This document shows, piece after piece, positions 53,278 to 62,538 of a DNA stretch of 64,000 nucleotides. This DNA is from Sporosarcina sp. FSL K6-2383 (GTDB lineage Bacteria; Bacillota; Bacilli; Bacillales_A; Planococcaceae), in contig NZ_CP152017.1 in NCBI RefSeq assembly GCF_038618305.1, positions 783,501-847,500 on the forward strand, read 5' to 3'. Under the pieces are notes generated by a model that worked only from the letters and a program-made list of their open reading frames with translations, was not told the DNA's origin and ran no database searches. Position 1 is the stretch's first letter, and the number at the start of each line of letters is the position of its first letter. A program made the translations under genes and the position numbers.

Positions 53278-54892
53278 GCAAAATTCCCCCTTTTGGTATA
53301 GAAATGATAAATAGCGCACCGCCTAAGTCACCTTTTTCTAGCGTGATGGAGCCCCCAAGGTCCTTCACATTTTCAGCAACCTTTATAAGGCCATATCCTC
53401 GATCCTCATCATTTTTTGTAGACACTCTTTTTTGAAACAAATATTCAAGAGTGTTCAGCGCAATTCCTTGTCCAGAATCCTCTATTTCCATCAATATTTC
53501 TTCTCCATTATCCAGAATAAGAATACGAACCATTCGTTGGTCCTCAGGATAAGACTCGACTGCTTCAAAAGCGTTGGTTACTAAATTACCGATGATGGAA
53601 ACGAAATGATTTTTTTCTAAATGCGGTGGTAATTTCGCAAGGAAACTGTCTTCATCCAGAATAAATCGTACTTTTAACTCCTTTGCACGATTGAAAAAAC
53701 CGATGACAATTCCACCGAGAAATGGATCCTGCAAGCGATTGGTCACAAACTGAATAAGGGACTGATGCTCAGCTGTTTCATCATGGATGAGGCTCAACGC
53801 CTCGTCATAGGAGTTAAGCTGAATAAGGCCTGAAATGGTGTATAAAAAATTATTGTATTCATGGGTCTGTGCCCGTAATGCTTCTGAATAGCGTTTTACT
53901 TGTGATAACTCCATCGCTAGACGGTCAATATCCGATTGTAGTCGGAAAGTAGACACTGCACCAACAATTTTTTTCCCAACCCGAATAGGAATCCGGTTGA
54001 CGATGACCTTTTTGCCGCGAATTTCCATGGGTCGATCAAGATGCTGTTCCCCAGTTTCAAGTACTTTAGGCAGCAAAGAATTTGGCAGTACCTCCTGAAT
54101 AGTTACACCAATTAGGTCAACCTGGTCAGGTAAGGATAGTGTGTCATAGGCAGCAACATTGACAGTTGTAATGATTCCCTTGGCATCTACCATAATAATT
54201 CCTTCACGAACTGATTCAATGAGTGCATTGCGTTCAGTGAATAAATTGGCGATTTCAGCAGGCTCAAGATTGAATAATTCTTTTTTTATATTACGTGCTA
54301 GGATGCTCGAACAAATCACTCCGATGAAAATAGCAATAAGGACGATATAGGAAATGTTATCAACATATTGAAAGAAGATTGTAGAATTATTTTCTTCCAA
54401 AAATCCGACTGAAATGATGCCGATAATGTCGCCGTTGTTATTGAAAACGGGTGCCTTACCGCGTAAGGCAGCCCCGAGTGTTCCTGTAGCTTCTGAAATA
54501 TAGGATTCACCAAGAATAAGGGCACGGTCATTGTCATCGCCAACCATCTTTTTTCCAATCCTTTCAACAACAGGGTGCGCATAACGGGTACCTTCTGTGT
54601 TGCCGATGACAACATATTCAGCGCCTGTTTGTAGGCGAAGGGCTTCGGCGATTGGTTGTAATGCTTCCGCTGGATTCGTCAGTTCAAATCCAGCCCGAAT
54701 ATCAGGGCGATCCGCAGTTGTTTCTGCAATGCTGAGTGCTCGCAGTCCAATTTGTTGTTTAATGCCTTGGGACATTGTGAAGTAGAACGAAATACCGATT
54801 ATAATTGCTAGTAAAGAAACGAAAATAGCACCATATAAAAATATACGCATTTGTAAGGAAACGGATTTAATGATGAAAATCACCTCGCTCAA
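53246..54892 (-). CDS. CitA/DcuS-type sensor histidine kinase
   Basis: The 548-residue kinase has a helix at about 13-36, an outside PAS-like sensor domain to about 175, a second helix to about 200, and a cytosolic PAS domain (LIESVREGIIMVDAKGIITTVN). The CitA-type H-box QTHEYNNFLYTISGLIQL and the ATPase domain (GNLVTNAFEAVE, EDSGQGIALNTLEYLF, GYGLIKVAENV) follow. The start is uncertain: TTG 54892 and GTG 54883 are in frame, and ATG 54850 has no ribosome site. The ligand is presumably citrate or a related acid. Confidence 0.9.
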   Translation of the reverse strand: MSEVIFIIKSVSLQMRIFLYGAIFVSLLAIIIGISFYFTMSQGIKQQIGLRALSIAETTADRPDIRAGFELTNPAEALQPIAEALRLQTGAEYVVIGNTEGTRYAHPVVERIGKKMVGDDNDRALILGESYISEATGTLGAALRGKAPVFNNNGDIIGIISVGFLEENNSTIFFQYVDNISYIVLIAIFIGVICSSILARNIKKELFNLEPAEIANLFTERNALIESVREGIIMVDAKGIITTVNVAAYDTLSLPDQVDLIGVTIQEVLPNSLLPKVLETGEQHLDRPMEIRGKKVIVNRIPIRVGKKIVGAVSTFRLQSDIDRLAMELSQVKRYSEALRAQTHEYNNFLYTISGLIQLNSYDEALSLIHDETAEHQSLIQFVTNRLQDPFLGGIVIGFFNRAKELKVRFILDEDSFLAKLPPHLEKNHFVSIIGNLVTNAFEAVESYPEDQRMVRILILDNGEEILMEIEDSGQGIALNTLEYLFQKRVSTKNDEDRGYGLIKVAENVKDLGGSITLEKGDLGGALFIISIPKGGILHDRSDRDFNY

Positions 54893-54987
54893 GGTCAGGT
54901 ATGATGTTTATTGTCAGTTGTTGTGTCATGAAGATAAATCTCTTTATATGTTACACTATTGGAAATTATTAAAATAGGGGGATGTAC

Positions 54988-55950
54988 ATGAAACAAAGAA
55001 TCTTCATTACAAGAAAACTAGATGATGGAGTACTTGCGCCGCTCCGCGAAAAGTTTGATGTACGGATGTGGGAGTCGGAGAGTGAATCAGTACCGCGTGA
55101 TATTTTATTGCAAGAAGTTGCGGAAGTGGATGCACTTTGGACAGTTTTGGCAGATAACGTCGATCGTGAATTGTTTGAAATGGCGCCGAAGTTGAAAGTC
55201 GTTTCAAACTTGGCGGTTGGCCATAACAATATTGATCTTGAGGTAGCGAAGGAACGAGGCATTATCGTGACCAATACGCCAGGTGTGTTGACGGAAACGA
55301 CAGCGGATTTGACATTTGGACTGCTTTTGGCAACAGCGCGTCGTTTGATGGAGGCAGAAAATGATGTGCGAACGGGCAATTGGACGTCGTGGTCTCCGAT
55401 GGGTTATACGGGTATGGACGTGGGAGGCGCGACGCTTGGAATTGTTGGTATGGGGCGGATTGGTGAAGCGGTAGCCCGCAGGGCCAAAGGGTTTGATATG
55501 CGCATTTTATATCACAATCGGAGTCGGAAAATGGATGCGGAAGTGGAGCATGGTTTTGAATATGTCGAATTGGATGCACTGCTAGGAGAGGCAGATTTTG
55601 TTGTGATTCTTGCACCATATACGCCGGAAACAGTTGGAATGATTGGGGCAAGGGAACTTGGGCTCATGAAAAAGACGGCGGTTCTTATTAATGTCGCACG
55701 CGGGGCCATTGTCGATGAGGTGGCGCTTTACGATGCCTTGAAAAATGGTGACATTTGGGCAGCAGGTCTTGACGTGTTTACAACGGAGCCTGTACCACAA
55801 GATAATCCGTTGTTGATACTACCGAATGTCACGGTGTTACCGCATATTGGTAGTGCGAGTATTACAACGCGTCTTGGGATGATGAAGTTGAATGGGCAGG
55901 CGATTATGGATGTGTTGGAAGGGCGAGAGCCGGAGAATCGGGTTGTTTAA
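54988..55950 (+). CDS. D-2-hydroxyacid dehydrogenase (glyoxylate/hydroxypyruvate reductase type)
   Basis: The 320-residue enzyme has the NAD-binding loop LGIVGMGRIGEAVARRAKGF, catalytic Arg in INVARGAIVDE, Glu in LDVFTTEPVP and His in VLPHIGSAS. The overall sequence is closest to bacterial glyoxylate reductases (GyaR/GhrB). The second ATG (54988) is 6 bases after AGGGGG and is preferred to 54982. It is divergent from the CitA-like kinase, so there may be a shared promoter region. Confidence 0.92.
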   Translation: MKQRIFITRKLDDGVLAPLREKFDVRMWESESESVPRDILLQEVAEVDALWTVLADNVDRELFEMAPKLKVVSNLAVGHNNIDLEVAKERGIIVTNTPGVLTETTADLTFGLLLATARRLMEAENDVRTGNWTSWSPMGYTGMDVGGATLGIVGMGRIGEAVARRAKGFDMRILYHNRSRKMDAEVEHGFEYVELDALLGEADFVVILAPYTPETVGMIGARELGLMKKTAVLINVARGAIVDEVALYDALKNGDIWAAGLDVFTTEPVPQDNPLLILPNVTVLPHIGSASITTRLGMMKLNGQAIMDVLEGREPENRVV

Positions 55951-56089
55951 AATCAGTAGAAGAATGATATTGAAATAAACGAATAGTAAGTAGACCTGTC
56001 ACTAGTCGATAAGTTGTTCTCCAAATGTCTATCATTTATACTTGAAGAATAGATTTCGGAATAAAAAGACAATAAGGAGTGTTTAGAAG

Positions 56090-57397
56090 ATGAAGACTGC
56101 CGTCGAAACGCTTTTTGTGAATTCATTCATTGATGGAATTTTGGATCCTGCCAAAGAGATGCTTGGTCCTGTGAAGAATGGCGGGCATATTATCGCCAAT
56201 ACTGCGCCAGGTTGTTGGGGACCGATGATTACGCCTTGTATTAAAGGTGGACATGAAGTTACGAAACCTGTTTATGTCGAGGGAGCGGAAGTTGGCGATG
56301 CGATTGTTATTAAAATCAAAACAATCGATGTTACGTCTATAGCGACTGCGTCTGGAAATGATCAACCTGTTGAAGGGCGTTTTGTGGGCGATCCGTTTGT
56401 GGCGGTGAAGTGCCCGGGATGTGGAACGCTTTATCCAGAAACAGTTATTAAGGGGATTGGTCAGGAAGCAATTCGCTGTGCAACTTGTGATACAGACATT
56501 ACGCCATTTGTTTTCACAAGTGGCTATACGATTACATTTGATGAATCAGGCGATGTGGGTATTACGGTTTCGAAAGAGGCTGCGGAAAAAATTGCTCACG
56601 ATGGTCGTCATTATATGCGGACGCCAGAAGCTTCTAAGCAAAATCCAATCGTTACATTTGCACCGCATGATCTCGTTGGAACAGTGGCACGTATGCGCCC
56701 GTTTTTAGGGCAGCTTGGTACAACACCGTCCAAGCAATTGCCGGATTCCCATAACGCAGGCGATTTTGGTTCTTTCCTAGTCGGTGCACCACATGATTAT
56801 GCAGTGACTCAAGAGGAGTTGGACGAACATCGGACAGACGGTCATATGGACATTAGTCGAGTGCGTGCGGGTGCAACACTTATCTGTCCCGTGAAAGTAG
56901 CGGGTGGTGGGGTGTATTTGGGAGATATGCACGCGATGCAAGGAGACGGGGAAATTGCCGGCCATACAGCGGATGTTGCAGGCATTGTTCATCTGCAAGT
57001 CCATGTTTTAAAAGGTGTCCAGCTGGAAGGTCCGATATTACTGCCGAATGAAGAGGACTTACCTTATACGGCGAAGCCACTTTCCGCAGCAGAGAAACAA
57101 TCCGCTCTCGCTCTAGCGAAAAAGTGGGGAATGGAAGAAATTGAAGAATCATTGCCATTGTCAATTGTTGGCACAGGATCAACGTTAAATGCAGCCACAG
57201 ACAACGGTCTGTCACGTGCAGCTAAATTGTTCGGTGTAACTGTTCCGGAAATCATGAATCGTGCTACGATTACGGGCTCAATTGAAATCGGTCGCCATCC
57301 AGGTGTCGTCACTGTCACTCTGCAAGTACCCAAGCCATATCTTACGAAAGCGAACTTATATGATGCAGTAGATTCACAATATAAAGAGCGTGCATAG
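56090..57397 (+). CDS. Acetamidase/formamidase family protein with four-cysteine insert
   Basis: The 435-residue protein belongs to the FmdA/AmdA family, which hydrolyses short amides to the acid and ammonia. Family segments are GCWGPMITPCIKGGHEV, VRAGATLICPVKVAGGGVYLGDMHAMQGDGE and GPILLPNEEDLPY. It has a zinc-ribbon-like insertion with CPGC (108/111) and CATC (130/133), between the two halves of the usual fold. AAGGAGTG precedes ATG 56090. It stands alone, so the substrate is uncertain. Confidence 0.87.
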   Translation: MKTAVETLFVNSFIDGILDPAKEMLGPVKNGGHIIANTAPGCWGPMITPCIKGGHEVTKPVYVEGAEVGDAIVIKIKTIDVTSIATASGNDQPVEGRFVGDPFVAVKCPGCGTLYPETVIKGIGQEAIRCATCDTDITPFVFTSGYTITFDESGDVGITVSKEAAEKIAHDGRHYMRTPEASKQNPIVTFAPHDLVGTVARMRPFLGQLGTTPSKQLPDSHNAGDFGSFLVGAPHDYAVTQEELDEHRTDGHMDISRVRAGATLICPVKVAGGGVYLGDMHAMQGDGEIAGHTADVAGIVHLQVHVLKGVQLEGPILLPNEEDLPYTAKPLSAAEKQSALALAKKWGMEEIEESLPLSIVGTGSTLNAATDNGLSRAAKLFGVTVPEIMNRATITGSIEIGRHPGVVTVTLQVPKPYLTKANLYDAVDSQYKERA

Positions 57398-57476
57398 GTG
57401 TAGGTAAGGAATAAGAGCGCAGGACGCATGTCCAGCCCAAAGTTTAGATGTTGTTAATTACTGGGAGGGAATGTAG

Positions 57477-57890
57477 ATGAAAGGTTCAGCGGTACCGTAT
57501 TTAACGTTTTATGGACATGGCAAGGAAGCAGCTGATTTCTATGCGAAGGTGTTTGAGTTGGAACAACGCAATATACAAAAATACGGTGATGCGGACTTCC
57601 CTTCACCACCGGAAGCGGCAGATTATCTGTTACATTGCCACTTACAAAAAGGCGAATTCCAAATCATGCTTGCAGATTCGGTGGATAAACAGCCGGAAAG
57701 CAGGAGGCATGGACTATCACTGACAGTTCAATGTGAAAATGAGGAAGAAGCCCAGCGTATATACGATGGTTTGCGCGCGGAGGGTGAAGTGCTGATGGAA
57801 CTTCAGGAGATGTTCTGGGGTGCAAAGTTCGGTAAAGTGAGAGATAAATTTGGTTTTGTTTGGGATTTGAATTGTGAAAAGGAAGAGTAA
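57477..57890 (+). CDS. VOC/glyoxalase-fold protein (PhnB-like)
   Basis: The 137-residue protein has the paired beta-alpha-beta-beta-beta pattern of the PhnB/YjdN group: VPYLTFYGHGKEAADFYAKVFE, HCHLQKGEFQIMLADS, SLTVQCENEEEAQRIYDGL and LQEMFWGAKFGKVRDKFGFVWDLN. No reaction can be assigned. It starts at ATG 57477 behind GGGAGGGAATG. Confidence 0.88.
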   Translation: MKGSAVPYLTFYGHGKEAADFYAKVFELEQRNIQKYGDADFPSPPEAADYLLHCHLQKGEFQIMLADSVDKQPESRRHGLSLTVQCENEEEAQRIYDGLRAEGEVLMELQEMFWGAKFGKVRDKFGFVWDLNCEKEE

Positions 57891-57906
57891 ATCATTGAGA
57901 TGAAGA

Positions 57907-57947
57907 AACGGAAGCCTCCTCATTTGAAGAGCCTTCCGCTTTTTATT
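57907..57947 (+). terminator. Terminator after the VOC gene
   Basis: CGGAAGCCTCC and GAAGAGCCTTCCG form an imperfect stem followed by CTTTTTATTT. Confidence 0.75.
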
Positions 57948-58009
57948 TGCTGTTTAACCTAGGATTTAGCTGTGATATATTCGACGTAAAGTGAAAGAAG
58001 GCAGTTTGT

Positions 58010-58495
58010 ATGATTGCTAGATGGCTGGCGGTGAATGTCCTTACTGTTTTGTTGCTAATTACATGGAGCTTGCTGTACCAGGGGTTCGATTCTTATACAA
58101 TATTGACGGGGAAAGTTTTTGCTCATATTGCATTCGTGTTGTTTTTGGTAAATATCAATATGTACTTTGTTTTCTTATTCATTCGAAAAAGTAAGGTGAG
58201 GGCGGTTAAGGTCAAGTTTGCGAAGCTATCCCGCAAGATGATGAAATATCATGTGGCGATTGCTGTCACTGCGACGATACTCATTATTGTACATGCTTTT
58301 ATCATCATTAAAATCCATGTGGATGATCTGTTGAAGCTGAAAACGATGAGTGGATTTTTAGCGGCCAGCATGTTGGTGATTCTGCTTTTTAGTGGGTTAT
58401 TGCGAAGAAAGAAAGCGACAGGGATACGAAGAAAGTTTCATTATACGATGGCTTTTATTTTTCTCGGTTTTGTTTTGCTCCATATCTTACTGTAA
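58010..58495 (+). CDS. Small four-helix membrane protein with two H-x13-H motifs
   Basis: The 161-residue protein has four hydrophobic helices (about 5-23, 34-56, 74-96, 109-126) and a fifth at the C-terminus. A histidine pair spaced H-x13-H occurs in YHVAIAVTATILIIVH and again in FHYTMAFIFLGFVLLH. Two H-x13-H helices are the bis-haem signature of ferric reductase/NADPH-oxidase-like cytochromes. There is no flavin or NAD domain. It is probably a b-type cytochrome of unknown partner. It starts at ATG 58010; its neighbours are unrelated. Confidence 0.75.
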   Translation: MIARWLAVNVLTVLLLITWSLLYQGFDSYTILTGKVFAHIAFVLFLVNINMYFVFLFIRKSKVRAVKVKFAKLSRKMMKYHVAIAVTATILIIVHAFIIIKIHVDDLLKLKTMSGFLAASMLVILLFSGLLRRKKATGIRRKFHYTMAFIFLGFVLLHILL

Positions 58496-58498
58496 AAA

Positions 58499-58533
58499 CG
58501 GAAGACTCCTTATTTGGAAGTCTTCCGCTTTTT
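58499..58533. terminator. Bidirectional terminator
   Basis: CGGAAGACT/AGTCTTCCG stem with additional inner pairs and CTTTTT, between two convergent genes. Confidence 0.85.
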
Positions 58534-59458
58534 ACCTTAGAAACCCCATAATCGCCTCGTTCACCAAGTATGCGCCAAGCCTCACGGTACGATTGTTTTC
58601 ATCCAAAGTCGGGTTTACTTCCGAAATATCAAAAGATAGTGTTTTGTCGTGTGAAGTAACTTTTTGGATGATGGAGCGGACAACAGCTGGCTCTAAACCG
58701 AATGGGGACGGTGCACTAACGCCCGGCGCAAAGGCGGCGTTTAGGACATCTGTGCATAAGGTTAGAAAAATAAAGTCATGCTGGCTGATGAATTGGTCGA
58801 GTTCTTCAGGTAAAGAATCCATGTCATCCTCGTATAGATAGGCGACACCAAGTTCGTCTGCACGATTGAACAATTCTTGTGTATTCCCATAACGCTGAAT
58901 ACCGGCAACAAAATAGCTAGTATTCTCACCGTTATCTAAAATTTGTTTAAACATCGTACCCGATGATGATTGTTCGTCGTAAGGGCGTAAGTCAAAATGG
59001 GCGTCAATGTTGATGATACCGAGTGAAGCTTCTTTGCCGATGAATTTCCGAACGCCGAGGTAATGTCCATAAGCTGTTTCATGACCGCCTCCTAAAATGA
59101 TAGGGGTTATTTCTTTAGTAAGCAGTTCAGCCACAACGTCGCCTAAATGTTGTTGGGCTTGTTCGAGGTGACTGTCCTGACATTCAATATTGCCGATGTC
59201 AACAAGTCGTTGCCCCTCCACCGCTCTCCAAGGTAATTTCGCCAGCTCGCTTCGCAGTGCATCAGGTGCTTGTGCTGCGCCAAGCCGCCCGTTATTGCGA
59301 CGAACGCCTTCCTCGCATTGAAAGCCGATAATAGCGCATGTCTTGGGAGAAGAAGCTATGTTAGAAAAATCTACTACTTGGTGATACCGAAAACTCTCTC
59401 TGTTGTCTAAATGGTCCGTACGTCCAGACCACAACGCTGGATTTATTTTCTTTAACAA
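58532..59458 (-). CDS. hutG: Formimidoylglutamase (arginase/agmatinase superfamily)
   Basis: The 308-residue ureohydrolase has the manganese-site motifs GGGHETAYGH, NIDAHFDLRPY and SFDISEVNPTLD, plus GFQCEEGVRRNNGRLGAAQAP near the start. The last segment and overall similarity point to HutG, which splits formimidoylglutamate to glutamate and formamide in histidine breakdown. No other hut gene is visible here. The start is TTG 59458 after CAGGGGG. The formamide product could be used by the formamidase-like protein at 56090, but this is speculation. Confidence 0.85.
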   Translation of the reverse strand: MLKKINPALWSGRTDHLDNRESFRYHQVVDFSNIASSPKTCAIIGFQCEEGVRRNNGRLGAAQAPDALRSELAKLPWRAVEGQRLVDIGNIECQDSHLEQAQQHLGDVVAELLTKEITPIILGGGHETAYGHYLGVRKFIGKEASLGIINIDAHFDLRPYDEQSSSGTMFKQILDNGENTSYFVAGIQRYGNTQELFNRADELGVAYLYEDDMDSLPEELDQFISQHDFIFLTLCTDVLNAAFAPGVSAPSPFGLEPAVVRSIIQKVTSHDKTLSFDISEVNPTLDENNRTVRLGAYLVNEAIMGFLR

Positions 59459-59642
59459 TGGACTGCCCCCTGTCCTTCATTATCCCTAAACTACTTTCCA
59501 ATGTTTCCATATAAATAGTAGCGTAAAAAGGCAAGACTGTCACTCAAATGAGCGATGTATCAGTCAACATGAAGCGACTAGTCTGCTATGATAGAGGTAT
59601 AGATATAGCAACAATATAAGTTAAAACAGGGAGGAACATAAA

Positions 59643-61466
59643 ATGATTGGAAGAAATGATCCTTGTACATGCGGTAGTGGAAAGAAATATAAGAAGTGCT
59701 GTGGTTCAAAAGGGACGGATCTCGTTGAAATGCTGGTCAATGAAGAGCTGGATAGAGTGCTTCTCGATTATTTTGCTGACTACCCAAAAGGTGATAATCG
59801 CAGTGAAATGATGCGTTTGATGCGGGAGTGGGTCATTCGCTTGAAAGATAGCTGGGAAGAAGAGCATATTGAAGAAGCGGCAAGTGAGTTTTATTTATTC
59901 ATTCATAATAAAGAGGTTTGGCGTACATATGTAAGTGAGCAGTTGAAACAGGCAAAGCGCGAGTCAGTCGCTGCGGTTTTGCAAGTATGGAATGAGCCGT
60001 TTATGTTATTGGCGGAGATTACGGATGTTGAGCCGGACATGTTGAAGGTGCAGGAGTTATTCGGCGATAACAGCTATCATGTGACGCGTAACGAAGGAAT
60101 GCCGGCGGATGTCGGGACGTTATTATTTGGTACAGTGCTGCGTGATCCACGGAAAGTGGCAGATGCCATTGCGCCCATATCGTCGATGATGTTTTTGGCG
60201 AAGTGGAGTAAGCAGACGAAGGCGTCGTTAGTTGAATTAAGGGAAGCAGTTGCAGATAAGACGCAGGAACAATTCATAGTGGATCATGCGCTTGATATTT
60301 ATGAGCTGTTCATCAAACGGAGTATGGCGTCGATGACTGAAATCGTGGAAGAAGTGTTGGCACCATCGCAGTTGAGTGCATTACAAGCGATGGAAGCTAC
60401 TTTACGCGATTTGGAGCAAACGACGGAGTCGCGCGAAATTATGCATAAGTTAGCGGTTGCATACTTCATGAATGAGAATAAGGACGTGCCGGTGGAAGCC
60501 GATTTTCTTGCGGCTACAGTTAAAACAGGTATTTCAATCGGTATTGTCCACGGTACTGGTTTAGAAGAGGAAACGATTGTGCAGAAATATGGTGCTTCAA
60601 CTGAAGGTATGAAGGTTTATGTTGAGGAGCTTGAGGGGCTTTATGCGGAGATGATGAACAGTGGGGACGAGCCGATAGCAGCACAATTATATGATATTGG
60701 GACGGATCCAAAGCCATCAGAAAAAGCATTGTGGGAAACGTCGATGACGACAGCGGGTGTTGTGCAACCTGAACGAAAACCAAGTGTTGCGGAAGGGCGT
60801 GCACAGTTGTTGGCGTATGAGGCTTATGCGGCTGAAACGGAAGAAGGGCGCCAGAAATTGGCGGCTAGCGCACTGGAAATTGGACCGAACAATCCTGATG
60901 CATTGTTGCTGCAAGTTGAAGTGGAGCAGGATGCTACGGTGGCAGCTGAGCTATATGAAAAAGCCATTCATCATGCGAGTAAGATATTTGAGCCGGGAGA
61001 AAATCCGTGGCAAAATATCCCGAACCGTCCATTTATGCGTGCGGCATTTGCGTATGGTGCGCATTTATTTTGCGCAGGTGATTACCATGAGGCAGCGGGC
61101 GTGTTTTTGGATCTTATCAAACTAAATTGGAATGATAATCAAGGGGCAAGATATGAAGCGGTTGCGTCACTTATTCATGCGGGACGTTATAATGAGGCAG
61201 CAGAAATTATGGTACGCTATGAAAAAGGATCACAGCATGATGCAACGTATTTGTATTTAGATTGGAAGCTTGAACTAGAAGCGTCGAAGGGCGAATCAGC
61301 GGAAGCGGATGGTATGTTGAAGTTGGCGGCAAAGGCAAATAGTCACGTCATTAACTTGAAAACGTTTAAGGCGAAAACAATTGATTATCCGCGATATCAA
61401 GAAATTCAGCCAGGCAGTGAAGCTGAAGCGAGATACATTTGGTTGTTGGTAAATGGTGTGAATTAA
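59643..61466 (+). CDS. SEC-C motif protein with helical repeats
   Basis: The 607-residue protein starts with a zinc-binding SEC-C motif (GRNDPCTCGSGKKYKKCC, residues 3-20), as found at the C-terminus of SecA. The rest is helical, with TPR-like stretches after residue 380 (NPDALLLQVEVEQDATVAAELYEKAI, HLFCAGDYHEAAGVFLDLI). SEC-C domains at the N-terminus occur in many Bacillales proteins of unknown role. It begins at ATG 59643 behind AGGGAGGAAC. Confidence 0.85.
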   Translation: MIGRNDPCTCGSGKKYKKCCGSKGTDLVEMLVNEELDRVLLDYFADYPKGDNRSEMMRLMREWVIRLKDSWEEEHIEEAASEFYLFIHNKEVWRTYVSEQLKQAKRESVAAVLQVWNEPFMLLAEITDVEPDMLKVQELFGDNSYHVTRNEGMPADVGTLLFGTVLRDPRKVADAIAPISSMMFLAKWSKQTKASLVELREAVADKTQEQFIVDHALDIYELFIKRSMASMTEIVEEVLAPSQLSALQAMEATLRDLEQTTESREIMHKLAVAYFMNENKDVPVEADFLAATVKTGISIGIVHGTGLEEETIVQKYGASTEGMKVYVEELEGLYAEMMNSGDEPIAAQLYDIGTDPKPSEKALWETSMTTAGVVQPERKPSVAEGRAQLLAYEAYAAETEEGRQKLAASALEIGPNNPDALLLQVEVEQDATVAAELYEKAIHHASKIFEPGENPWQNIPNRPFMRAAFAYGAHLFCAGDYHEAAGVFLDLIKLNWNDNQGARYEAVASLIHAGRYNEAAEIMVRYEKGSQHDATYLYLDWKLELEASKGESAEADGMLKLAAKANSHVINLKTFKAKTIDYPRYQEIQPGSEAEARYIWLLVNGVN

Positions 61467-61516
61467 ATCATTGGATGAAAGTTTCATTTGTTTGTGAGTC
61501 ATAGGTCCTAAAGTGA

Positions 61517-61621
61517 CGATAACTTTGTTGAAATGATCGATAACTCTGCTGAAATGATTGATAACCCAATCCAATTAAGCGATAACACCACCTAATTGAT
61601 CGATAACTTTTTGATACTACA
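61517..61621. repeat. Five imperfect 21-bp tandem units with a YGATAAC core
   Basis: CGATAAC or TGATAAC begins at 61517, 61538, 61559, 61580 and 61601, exactly 21 bases apart. It lies between two convergent genes. The period and copy number equal those of the array at 9186-9290, but the unit sequence differs apart from ATAA. Confidence 0.85.
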
Positions 61622-61627
61622 AAAAAG

Positions 61628-61675
61628 CAGGGAGCACATCACAAATTAGAAGGCTCCCTGTCTCTTTTTTATTTC
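61628..61675. terminator. Terminator between the SEC-C gene and the AIM24-like gene
   Basis: CAGGGAGC and GGCTCCCTG arms with a 15-base loop, followed by TCTCTTTTTTATTT. Confidence 0.75.
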
Positions 61676-62466
61676 CCACCAAGTAAGTCGAATAACCCGC
61701 CTGCGATACTACCTTCACCAGTTGATTTTCCGCCGCCTTGTGGAGCAGCAGCAAACACACGGCTAGCAAGTCTAGAGAATGGCAATGACTGAACCCATAC
61801 GGTTCCCGGTCCTTTTAGTGTAGCAAAAAAGAGTCCTTCACCGCCGAATAATGCTGTTTTTACACCTTTGACCATTTCGATATCATAATTGACTTCTTGT
61901 GTCATCGCAACGAGACAGCCTGTATCGACGCGTAATATTTCACCGGGGTCGAGCTTGTATTCAATAATGGTCCCACCGGCATGAACAAATGCCATGCCAT
62001 CGCCTTCGAGTTTCTGCATGATGAAGCCTTCTCCACCGAAAAAGCCAGCACCAAGTTTACGTTGAAATTCGATGCCGACAGAAACCCCCTTCGCCGCAGC
62101 AAGGAAAGCGTCTTTTTGACAGATGATTTTGCCTTTGTATTGACTCAAATCCATAGGGATAATTTTCCCGGGATAAGGCGATGCAAAATAGACATGCTTT
62201 TTCCCGACGCCGTCATTGGTGAATGTCGTCATGAATAAACTTTCTCCTGTTAATACTCGTTTTCCAGCACCCATCAGTTTGCCCATGAGTCCGCCGGCGC
62301 CAGATGATTTAGAACCATCTCCGAAAATGGTTTCCATCTTGATGCCGTCTACCATCATCATGAGGGAGCCCGCTTCTGCTACTACTGTTTCTTGCGGATC
62401 GAGCTCGATTTCTACGAACTGCATGTCATCACCGTATAGCTTGTAATCAATTTCGTGATTGTTCAT
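61669..62466 (-). CDS. AIM24/TIGR00266 family protein
   Basis: The 265-residue protein has the beta-helix pattern of the AIM24-like family: [58 protein letters not shown] and [27 protein letters not shown], with a Gly-rich C-terminus. The function of bacterial members is not known. It starts at ATG 62466 after GGGGAGG; an in-frame ATG at 62490 is less likely. Confidence 0.88.
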   Translation of the reverse strand: MNNHEIDYKLYGDDMQFVEIELDPQETVVAEAGSLMMMVDGIKMETIFGDGSKSSGAGGLMGKLMGAGKRVLTGESLFMTTFTNDGVGKKHVYFASPYPGKIIPMDLSQYKGKIICQKDAFLAAAKGVSVGIEFQRKLGAGFFGGEGFIMQKLEGDGMAFVHAGGTIIEYKLDPGEILRVDTGCLVAMTQEVNYDIEMVKGVKTALFGGEGLFFATLKGPGTVWVQSLPFSRLASRVFAAAPQGGGKSTGEGSIAGGLFDLLGGK

Positions 62467-62538
62467 ATAACCTGATTCCTCCCCTATCATTTTAATTGAT
62501 AATTAACCATACGTTTGAGGATGAGAAAAGTTTCGATG

